DNA of 64,000 nt. Source: Fulvia fulva. Its lineage: Eukaryota; Ascomycota; Dothideomycetes; Mycosphaerellales; Mycosphaerellaceae. The DNA lies in the NCBI RefSeq assembly GCF_020509005.1, contig NC_063016.1, positions 2,418,001-2,482,000 of the forward strand, read 5' to 3'. This document shows positions 56,363 to 64,000 of the stretch, one piece after another. The notes beneath the pieces were generated by a model. The model was not told the origin of the DNA. It saw only the letters and a list, made by a program, of their open reading frames with translations, and did not search any database. The position numbers and the translations under genes were made by a program. Each line of letters begins with the position of its first letter. The stretch's first letter is position 1.

Positions 56363-58635
56363 CTCCTACTTATCTCGTATAGGAGGTTATAGTCTACTTA
56401 CTTCCTATTAATAGTACTTAGACCTTTTTATAACAGGTTTAGCTAGCTTATAAACCTCTAGAAGTGTAGACTAGTCTTTAGTTTTATAAACCCGTCTATA
56501 ACTATCTTAGAGGTTAGGGTGTACTTAATAGCGATAAGCCTCCTCTACTAAAGTTTCCTAATAGCGTTATAGGCAATATTAATGTGCTTCGACTTGTTAT
56601 AAACATGTATATCTTTTACTAGGGTGAGGGCAGCTTGATTATCACCTCTTAATTAGACTAGTCTCAAATTTGATATAGTCTCCTAATTTCTAGTGATTCT
56701 TAGTTGATAGGAACAGTCTCCTACTAACTCTAGACAATCTATTTCTCTTAGTAGTAAAGCTAGGGATTAGGACTGCTTCGTATATATATTTATAGCTATG
56801 TATTAAGACTCTATTATAGATGTTACTACAGACTTTTGCTTCTTACTTATCTAAGAAACTGGTGCCCTATAGAGGAAGAAGACATACCTAAGGATTGAGA
56901 CTCTGTCTACTTTATCTATTACATAATCAGAATTATAGTATCTAATAAGGTGTCCTTTTCTAGACTTTAAGAACTGAAGTCCTAGATTAGGGTATGATCT
57001 TAGGTACCTAGTGATCTTCTTCAAAGCCTTTATATAGTAGGTAGATAGGTTACTTACAAATGAGCTTATTCTTCCTAGGGCAAAAGCAATGTCTAGCCTT
57101 GTAATTGTTACTAGCTATATCTAAGTACTATTAATACTCTAGTACTCTGCTTTGTCATACCTCTTATCTATATAGCTTGAAGGTTTAAGGGCCTTATAGC
57201 TGTCTATAGGTGAGTATATAGGTGCTGCCTTCTTATAGTTTATTCCTATCTTAGCTAGGCTGTCCCTAATAAAGTGTCCTTAGTCAAGTTTTAGGATTCC
57301 TCTCTTCCTGTCCCTTGTGACTCTTATGCTAAGGATCTTTTTAGGTTACCTAGATCTTTGATCTTGAAGATCTTGCTAAGTTCTCTTTTGAACTAGAGAA
57401 CATCTGTTAACTTTAGTATAGTAATTGGAATGTCATCTATATATATAAGGATTATGATCTCTCTCTTCTTATAGATAAGTAGGTATAGATCTACTTCTGA
57501 TTATATGAATCTAATCTCTCTAAGCTTTAATACACAGAGTTGATTCCAATCTCTAGCTGTTTGCTTAAGTCTATACAAGCTTTTGAGGATTTTGAACACT
57601 ATGTTTAGTGGAAGCTCAACTCCTAGTAGTAGTAATATGAAGATGTCTTTATAGAGAGTGCTTTCTATAAATGCATTGTTCACATCCACTAAGTGAAGAT
57701 GAAGATCCTTCTTATACATAATAGCTATAAACACCCTAAGGGTGTCCTGTCTTACTATAGGTGCAAATGTCTCTATAAAGTCAACACTAAACTTCTGTAA
57801 GAAGCCCCTTATAACTAGTCTAGCCTTGCACTTTTCAATAGCTCTACTAATGCTTCTTTTAATATTAAAGACCCATCTTAATATAACTAGATTTGCTCCT
57901 TTTAGTAGAACAGAATTTTCCTAGGTGTTGTTACTCTATAGAGCATCTAGTTCCTTTTGGATTGCTTCCTTCTAAAGATGTCCCTATTTCTTATCATTTA
58001 TAGCATCCTTATAGGATTTGAGAATTAGGACCTCTTGCTTATATATAATAGCTTCTATAGTTACTATAAAGGCCATTTCCTCAACTTCTTCTAGGAATTC
58101 GCTATCCTATAGTATTGAACTGTCTACTGATTATATAGCTATAAAGAAAGCTTAGTAAAAAGTAGCAAGGTTCTCTAAGAGGTCTATTGCTTCTCCCACT
58201 TTAGTAGTTAGTTCGGGCTTAGGGACTATAGATTTTAGGGCTTTCTGTTTTATGTTATAGCCCTTAACATCATAGTTAGCCTTTCTCTTTCCAAGTGATG
58301 ATTTAGGCACCGTCACTTATGACCTAGTAACGTCTATTTCCTAGGGATCTAGGGAGCTTCTCTTAATTAGCTAATCGATTTTCTAAAGTTCCCCTACGTT
58401 CTCTAGAGGTTAGGGAAGTTATATAAACAGCTTTCTTGGCTAAGCAACTTTAGGGCTCTTAATTAGCTAATCTATTTCGGGGGTACTTTAATAGACGCCT
58501 AAATAGTAGGTAGATTGTCCTAAGGATACGTTCTTCCTCGGCCTTCCTAAGGGCTTCCTAGCTAGTATACTGCTTAGTAGATTCAATATTAGAACATTAA
58601 GACCTATATCACCTCTAGGCTAGTCCTTAAAGAAG

Positions 58636-58658
58636 TCTATATATATATATATATATAT
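58636..58658. repeat. TA-rich target-site duplication, left side of intact LINE
   Basis: TCT followed by a TA run. The matching copy on the right is at about 63599-63617. In Copia B the same place reads a TG/CA alternating tract, so RIP probably made the TA run before the LINE inserted. Exact length is ambiguous. Confidence 0.6.
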
Positions 58659-58841
58659 AAACACGACACATTCGAAAGCTCTTATCAAGGCCATTCCAAC
58701 GATATAAAAAGCAGGCCACTGCCCCTAGGACTGAGGGAGTTCTACCCCATTCAATCTGGACAGCTTGAAGCTCTCTTCACCCTGTTTCTTCAGCTCCAAA
58801 CGCCGCGGAGGTGCCTAGCTACATTAGGCAACTCCTAGGCA

Positions 58842-60119
58842 ATGGCAGCCCAGGCTACGGTACTAACGGCGCCTACGGCCCTACAGGCGAAGCCCCCCCA
58901 AGACAACTGGCAGCAACTTATAGAGGACGCAAAAAGCATGGAAACTAACGATCAGCTCCCTTACCGGTCTCTACAGGTAATGATCACTCAGCTACGCACG
59001 GCGCTTGTACTGTCGTATCACCGAGGGCAACAAGAAATGAGGACGACGTCCCAGGCGATTAGCAAGGCCACCCGGAATCAACACCCCCATAGCTGGGCAT
59101 CGGTCGCGGCATCGATACCAGGCCCCCGCCCAACGCACGATGCAGTTACGATCCGCATTGCAGCAAAGGAAGACCAGGCCGAAGTTGCGAAGCTATCGAA
59201 CAAGGAGCTCGCCCAACGAATTAACCAACCAGGGGTCGTCGCAGTGAACCAACAGTCTAACGGCACCCTACAGATCTATACTAGCTCTGCTACTGCTAGG
59301 AGGCACCTAGAGGCACAGCCACAGTGGGCATCTAAGGTTGCGGCATCAGCGAAGGTCTCAACGAAACAATTCACGATCCTAGTCCACGACATGCCTAAGG
59401 AGTTTGACCCAACCAACCAGGGTCACCTACGCGCTCTCCAAGAGGACAACCCGGTCACTCTTAACTCTCCAATCCAGAAGGCGACTTGGCTCCATAGGAA
59501 ATGGCCAGAAGGCAAGAAGGCCTCGGCGCTAATAGTATGGCTACAAGACGCGAAAGCGGCGGATCTAGCGATAGAACAAGGCCTGGTCTGGCAATACAGC
59601 CTCAAGACAGTAGAAAAGCACTCCTCATCCTTTCGTGTCCTCCAATGCTTCAAATGCCAACAGTATGGACACCAAACCTACACGTGCACAAACAAGCAGG
59701 CCTGCTCGAACTGTGCAGGAGACCATATGTCTAGGGACTGTACATCGACTACGAGACGGTGCGCGAACTGTCCGGGGCACCACCCATCGTATAGTGCGGA
59801 ATGCCCACAGCGGAAACTAGCGAAAAACAAGGCAATCACAAACAGAACCGTCGCCCCAAGATTCTACGGCGACCGTGAGGCTAGCCCACACCGGAACCAA
59901 CTAGCGGCGGTCGGGCACAAGCGCCCTAGGGCCGAGAACGATGTAAAGGATGCGCAGCCTAGGGCGTACGGGAGGCCACGTGCTCTGCTAGCTGCGGCGA
60001 GGGAATCTAACCAGGCCCGGCTCCCCTTTAGTACACAGCCGATAGGCGTAGACCAGGACGCACAGGGCAGTAGGACACAGGACGATACAGAGGAAATGAT
60101 TGTCGATGCCGATGACTAG
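58842..60119 (+). CDS. LINE ORF1, gag-like nucleic-acid-binding protein (425 aa)
   Basis: ORF1 proteins bind the element RNA. Start MAAQATVLTAPTALQ; the middle part (VTIRIAAKEDQAEVA, then QFTILVHDMPKEFDP and WLHRKWPEGKKASALIVWL) has the look of an RNA-recognition-like fold seen in fungal LINE ORF1. Near residues 268-325 are three zinc-knuckle motifs: CFKCQQYGHQTYTC, CSNCAGDHMSRDC and CANCPGHHPSYSAEC. The C terminus is acidic (DDTEEMIVDADD). The stop TAG at 60117 overlaps the ORF2 start. The frame is intact, with no RIP-type stops, and the start is conserved in position in the older copy. Confidence 0.92.
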   Translation: MAAQATVLTAPTALQAKPPQDNWQQLIEDAKSMETNDQLPYRSLQVMITQLRTALVLSYHRGQQEMRTTSQAISKATRNQHPHSWASVAASIPGPRPTHDAVTIRIAAKEDQAEVAKLSNKELAQRINQPGVVAVNQQSNGTLQIYTSSATARRHLEAQPQWASKVAASAKVSTKQFTILVHDMPKEFDPTNQGHLRALQEDNPVTLNSPIQKATWLHRKWPEGKKASALIVWLQDAKAADLAIEQGLVWQYSLKTVEKHSSSFRVLQCFKCQQYGHQTYTCTNKQACSNCAGDHMSRDCTSTTRRCANCPGHHPSYSAECPQRKLAKNKAITNRTVAPRFYGDREASPHRNQLAAVGHKRPRAENDVKDAQPRAYGRPRALLAAARESNQARLPFSTQPIGVDQDAQGSRTQDDTEEMIVDADD

Positions 60120-63100
60120 CCTCGACACGCTTAGCATCATCCAGTATAACGTCAACCATAGCAAGGATATAGTCCAGAACCATTTCCTACACGAGGCGGA
60201 CCCGCGCGTCCACCACGTCCTTGCAATCCAGGAGCCATGGATTAACCCGCACTATAAGAGACCAACGACCTGCAAGTCACCAGGCTACACGACATGCCTA
60301 CGAGGCGACGGCAGACCCCGCACGTGCTTCTATGTCAGCAAGGACATACTAGAATCCGACTGGGAGGTAGTGTACTACGCAGACGAAGAAGGCGGGGGCG
60401 ATATTACCTCCCTCCACGTGGGTAGCACCTGGATACACAACCTATACATGCAACCGCCAGCCTCGAGGTCTAGCCGCGACCTAGGGGTCTGCAGACACCT
60501 AGACAGTGCGCTCAAGAGACAAGGGTGCCACATCGTAGTAGGAGACTTCAACATACACCACCCTTCCTGGGAAAGCCTTATGCAGCCGCACCCTATAGCC
60601 GACGAAGTACTCGACTTGATGGCGAGCAACGCAATTGCCCTCAATACCCCGAAGGACCTGGGCACCTGGAAGAGAGGGGGACTCCAAGGCACGATCGACC
60701 TCTCCTGGATCTCAGATAGCCACTACCACACGGTAACCTACTGTGGGATCGAACATGAACTCGAGGCGTCGTCAGACCACATGCCAGTCAGGACCTCTAT
60801 TGCGACACAGATACAACGCACACCAGCGAGAACCCCTAAGCCAAACTGGGGAAAGGCCCACTGGGCCAACATCCAGGCGTACCTCGATGACTCCAAGAGG
60901 CTAGTCCAGATCGCGCAGCAGCAATACAACAGTAAAGACGAGATAGACGAAGCAGTCCAGGGGTTGACAGACGAAATAAGAAAAGCGACCTCACTCCACG
61001 TTCCGCTTGCCCAACCAACGACATGGTCCAAACCATACTGGACGCCGGAGTGCACTGCGGTAGTAAGAGAAGCAAGGAGAGCCCGCCGGGTGTGGACGAG
61101 CAGCCATAGCGAGGAGGCCTGGAACGTATACAGGGAGGCATGCCAACAGAAGAAAGCCATAATACGGAGGGAGAAAGCAGTCGGCTGGAGGGCCACAGTG
61201 GAAGAAATCGCCGGCAAGCCAGAGAGGATGTGGAAGCTAGCGAAATGGGCCCGACAGGACCCTACACAGGGCCCCTCCTTCTCTATCCCAGCGCTACAAT
61301 CGCCTAGTGGCCCGGTTAGCGACCCCGAGGCCAAGGCGCGTCTACTGGCTAGCAAGTTCTTCCCACCCCCAGTCGAGGCTGATCTAAGCGACATAAACAG
61401 CTCTACTCCCCTAGCCCCTAGCATCGCGGTCCAACAGGAGGTGTCCGAGGGAGAAGTTACCGCTGTGCTGAGGAAGTTGCCGGCGAAGAAAGCCCCGGGG
61501 CCGGATGGGATCCCAAACGAGCTACTAAAGAAGTGTAGAGATCAACTAGCCCCAGCAGTTGCAGCGATCTTCAACGCCTGCCTACAGACCGGATACCACC
61601 CGATAGCTTTTAAACAATCGACGACAGTGGTCCTACGCAAGCCGCAGAAGGAAGACTATACGCAGGTGAAGTCGTACCGCCCAATTGCGCTCCTTAACAC
61701 TCTTGGGAAGGCGCTTGAGAAGCTGGTTGCAACGAGACTCTCCGAGGCGGCAGAGGAACACTCCCTACTCCCGGACACCCAGATGGGTGCGCGCCCACAG
61801 CGATCGACGCTATCCGCGATGGAACTTATCACCTCTCAGGTAAAGGCCATCTGGTATAAGAATAGGGACAAGGTGGCTTCCTTACTTAGCCTAGACATAT
61901 CGGGAGCCTTCGACTACGTGTCACACCCGCGGCTTCTCTACATCCTAAGGTCGAAAGGACTCCCTGAGTGGCTTGTCAACTTCGTACGGTCCTACCTCCA
62001 AAACCGCAGTACGTCGATCCTGGTCGGCCAGTACAGAAGCCCATTTCAAGCAGTCCACACTGGAATCCCGCAAGGCTCAACGCTAGCACCTATTCTGTTC
62101 CTCTTCTTTATGGCGACGCTGCTCCCAGCCCTAGAATCCCAGAACACCGCTGCGAGCGGCTTCGTAGACGACACAAACATCCTAGCGTGGTCTTCCTCGA
62201 CTGAGGAGAACTGTAGGCTACTAGAAGAGAAGCACAAGATCTGCGAGGACTGGGCTAGGAGGCACGGGGCTCGGTTTGCCCCAGAAAAGTACAATCTGAT
62301 ACACTTTACGCGCCGGCCACGGTTCCACAATATGCAAGCTTCTATCCAGATACAGGGGCACACGACTAACCCGGCAAATCAGCTCAGGATCCTCGGACTA
62401 TGGGTGGACCCGGCGCTACGGTGGAGGAAGCACGTACAGGCAATATTACGGAAAGCTGAACAGAATATGGCATCATGCCAGAGGCTCACTGCGTCCACAT
62501 GGGGGGCGGACTTCCGGCAGTCACGACTTCTATATACGGCTATTGTACGGCCAGTCCTTACCTATGGCAGCCAAGTGTGGTCCTTAGGCGAGAGGGCCTG
62601 CCCATCGAAGGGACTCGTCGCGCCGCTAGCGAAGATCCAAAACCAATGCCTAAGGAAGGTCACCGGGGCATATAAGTCGACACCAACGAGGATGCTTGAG
62701 CACGAGACCGCTATACCGCCGATCGACCTATACATCCAGGGACTACGGACCTCCTACTTAGGCAAGTCGGCACAGTACCCAGTACAGAAGGTCATCGCCA
62801 GTGCAGTCGCAAGGGCCCGCGAATCAGTACCAGCGCATAAGGGCATTCGACCCGGAAACGAGCCGAACTACCGGGCAAGGGACGAACAGCTAGCAACACA
62901 ATGGGAAGGTGAGAAATCGTTTGTAGAGCAACTATGGAAAGAGAGGTGGAACAACCAGGTTGTAGGGCATAGTGGACGCCCTCAGCCAGCGGGACAACCT
63001 AAGGAATGGTCAGCTACAAAATCCGCGGTCAAGCACCCCCCGAAGCTCATCCACTACCGCCTTACGAGGGCACAGAGTAGCATAGCAACCCAACTGCGAA

Positions 63101-63423
63101 GCGAACACATCGGCCTCCAGGGGTACCTATCATGGAGGAAGGTCCCAGGATACACGAATACTAGCTGCCCCTGCGGCTATCGCTCCCAGAACGTACGGCA
63201 CGCACTCCTCGTCTGTCCGAGGTGGTCGCTAGGAAGGGGGGAGTGGATGGTAAAGGCGAGGAACCGGACGATTGGGGCACTTCTTAACAACGCTGAAGAC
63301 CTACGGCGCATTACGAACTGGATACTAGAGAAGGGCTGGCTAGAACAGTACCGCCTAGTAGGAGCAGTGCAGGAAGAGAGGACACGACGCAGCGCGACGA
63401 GACCGGCTAGGAGCGGGGGCTAA
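60112..63423 (+). CDS. LINE ORF2: endonuclease and reverse transcriptase (about 1,103 aa)
   Basis: It nicks target DNA and primes reverse transcription there. The ATG at 60112 lies inside ATGACTAG, overlapping the ORF1 stop, and is kept in the older copy, where the alternative ATG at 60106 is lost. N-terminal endonuclease: IIQYNVNHSKD, LAIQEPW, VVGDFNIHHPSW, IDLSWIS, SSDHMPV, the apurinic-type nuclease set. Reverse transcriptase: KKAPGPDGIPNELLK, YRPIALLNTLGKALEK, LLSLDISGAFDYVSH, GIPQGSTLAPILF and active site ASGFVDDTNILAW. C-terminal CPCGYRSQNVRHALLVC is the Cys/His motif of fungal LINEs. Between thumb and this motif I see no RNase H signature such as a YTDGS box, which many relatives have. 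Confidence 0.93.
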   Translation: MTSLDTLSIIQYNVNHSKDIVQNHFLHEADPRVHHVLAIQEPWINPHYKRPTTCKSPGYTTCLRGDGRPRTCFYVSKDILESDWEVVYYADEEGGGDITSLHVGSTWIHNLYMQPPASRSSRDLGVCRHLDSALKRQGCHIVVGDFNIHHPSWESLMQPHPIADEVLDLMASNAIALNTPKDLGTWKRGGLQGTIDLSWISDSHYHTVTYCGIEHELEASSDHMPVRTSIATQIQRTPARTPKPNWGKAHWANIQAYLDDSKRLVQIAQQQYNSKDEIDEAVQGLTDEIRKATSLHVPLAQPTTWSKPYWTPECTAVVREARRARRVWTSSHSEEAWNVYREACQQKKAIIRREKAVGWRATVEEIAGKPERMWKLAKWARQDPTQGPSFSIPALQSPSGPVSDPEAKARLLASKFFPPPVEADLSDINSSTPLAPSIAVQQEVSEGEVTAVLRKLPAKKAPGPDGIPNELLKKCRDQLAPAVAAIFNACLQTGYHPIAFKQSTTVVLRKPQKEDYTQVKSYRPIALLNTLGKALEKLVATRLSEAAEEHSLLPDTQMGARPQRSTLSAMELITSQVKAIWYKNRDKVASLLSLDISGAFDYVSHPRLLYILRSKGLPEWLVNFVRSYLQNRSTSILVGQYRSPFQAVHTGIPQGSTLAPILFLFFMATLLPALESQNTAASGFVDDTNILAWSSSTEENCRLLEEKHKICEDWARRHGARFAPEKYNLIHFTRRPRFHNMQASIQIQGHTTNPANQLRILGLWVDPALRWRKHVQAILRKAEQNMASCQRLTASTWGADFRQSRLLYTAIVRPVLTYGSQVWSLGERACPSKGLVAPLAKIQNQCLRKVTGAYKSTPTRMLEHETAIPPIDLYIQGLRTSYLGKSAQYPVQKVIASAVARARESVPAHKGIRPGNEPNYRARDEQLATQWEGEKSFVEQLWKERWNNQVVGHSGRPQPAGQPKEWSATKSAVKHPPKLIHYRLTRAQSSIATQLRSEHIGLQGYLSWRKVPGYTNTSCPCGYRSQNVRHALLVCPRWSLGRGEWMVKARNRTIGALLNNAEDLRRITNWILEKGWLEQYRLVGAVQEERTRRSATRPARSGG

Positions 63424-63604
63424 CGGGGTAGTGACATGGACTACGTACGTTCAGAGGGAAAGCTAATCTAGACAAGGAGTAGTCGGGGGCGGGAAGGGTT
63501 TTCACCTATTCGGGTTTCCCTTTGTACATAACAATAGATATATACCTGCATAGGCCGGATAGGGTCCTAGAACAGGGGAATGACAAATCTATCTATCTAT
63601 CTAT

Positions 63605-64000
63605 ATATATATATATATTGTTTAACAGCTCTTATGTCTAGTTCCTAAAAGAGCTAGGCTTTAGCTATGTTTTTAATATACCTAATAAACACTACTTCTT
63701 TACTTCTATTTATTAGCTTGTTACTTCTTGCCTATTAAGGTTAGGATCTTAGGTCTATATAGACAATAGCTTTGCATCCCTAAACTTTTAAATGGTTAAT
63801 AGTCGGTTTGATACTATCAAAAGCCTTATCTAGTAAAACCTTAAACCTATCGTAATCTAGGCCATTTAGCAGTTTGTTCCTTATATAAGTTTAGGCCTCT
63901 AGTACTCTAGACTAAAATTCAACCGGCATTTTAGCCTCTTTAAGCATTGCCCTTATAGAGTCCTCTAAGGTTTGTATTGACCTCTCAACTCGTCTATTCT
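63605..64000 (-). mobile_element. Copia C, continuation past the LINE (runs off the window)
   Basis: Minus-strand integrase region of the Copia B family resumes, TTGTTTAACAGCTCTTATG matching the Copia B sequence around 38870. It continues with remnants equivalent to the integrase QNGPVERS region at the window end, RIP-mutated. Confidence 0.9.

Larger units (their letters stand above)
56128..58658 (-). mobile_element. Copia C, 3' part, RIP-mutated (same family as Copia B)
   Basis: Minus strand. It starts with the 3' LTR (56128-56362), then RNase H and reverse transcriptase regions reading with increasing coordinate toward the protein N terminus. The best frame (57501-57734) reads KKDLHLHLVDVNNAF and VFKILKSLYRLKQTARDWNQ, nearly the Copia B sequence. 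Many TAG/TAA stops replace Trp and Gln codons. At about 58,637 it is interrupted by the intact LINE and resumes at about 63,605. Confidence 0.92.
58659..63604 (+). mobile_element. Intact LINE (non-LTR) retrotransposon, Tad/I-like, inserted in Copia C
   Basis: About 4.95 kb with normal CA/TG content, two open reading frames and an ATCT tetranucleotide tail, lying inside RIP-mutated Copia DNA. The 5' leader is about 180 bases and starts AAACACGACAC; compared with the older copy it lacks about 67 bases. The 3' UTR is about 180 bases. Two complete ORFs and lack of RIP make this the youngest insertion in the window and potentially able to move. Confidence 0.93.
29578..64000. other. RIP-mutated transposon island
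   Basis: From about 29,578 the sequence becomes rich in TA and poor in CA and TG, with stop codons in all frames, except in Copia B and the right-hand LINE. CG dinucleotides remain common. This is the signature of repeat-induced point mutation (C to T at CpA). All recognisable content is retrotransposon. Confidence 0.9.

Noticed and set aside
60100..60111. ORF2 start at a TTG (60100) or ATG 60106
   Set aside because: TTG is an unlikely start here, and ATG 60106 is lost in the older copy, while ATG 60112 within ATGACTAG is kept.
29578..64000. A giant virus-like or Starship-type cargo element
   Set aside because: No DUF3435 tyrosine recombinase, capsid or cargo genes are seen; every readable remnant belongs to Copia, Gypsy or LINE elements.

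Overview
This window is nuclear DNA of a filamentous ascomycete (Pezizomycotina). It shows short spliced introns of 50-105 nt, fungal cell-wall and secretion genes (cutinase, GH29 fucosidase, a small cysteine-rich secreted protein, a HET-domain relic), and transposons mutated in the style of repeat-induced point mutation (RIP). A Dothideomycete is my best guess from the overall gene style, but that is inference only.

Positions 1 to about 29.58 kb are ordinary gene-rich DNA. In order: cupin protein (+), GFA-family protein (-), coronin (-), GH29 alpha-L-fucosidase (+), a short unknown ORF (-), a broken HET gene (-), D-2-hydroxyacid dehydrogenase (-), small secreted cysteine-rich protein (+), secreted Ser/Thr-rich protein (-), DUF2235 hydrolase (+), cutinase (+), AAA+ ATPase with an in-frame TGA (-), DNA polymerase eta (+), a small F-box-like protein (+), and a large unknown protein with an in-frame TAG (-). 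They do not form one pathway. Several encode secreted or surface functions (fucosidase, cutinase, two secreted proteins) typical of a fungus that degrades or colonises plant material; the others are housekeeping (coronin, polymerase eta).

At about 29.58 kb composition changes sharply. The rest of the window (about 34 kb) is a nested transposon island: a heavily RIP-mutated Copia (A, +) carrying a solo LTR; a lightly mutated, full-length Copia (B, +) with 235-bp LTRs; a minus-strand Gypsy (1) split by a RIP-mutated LINE with a perfect 15-bp target-site duplication; a second Gypsy fragment (2, -); and a third Copia (C, -, same family as B) split by a LINE that is still intact. That LINE has two open frames (425 aa and about 1,103 aa) and is the newest insertion, because it sits in Copia DNA that was already RIP-mutated.

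No CRISPR array, rRNA or convincing tRNA gene was seen. The most interesting items are the intact LINE that appears to lack an RNase H domain, the Copia primer site matching the anticodon arm of initiator tRNA-Met, a non-mutated CACGTG tandem repeat inside the RIP island, and two otherwise intact genes interrupted by single in-frame stops.
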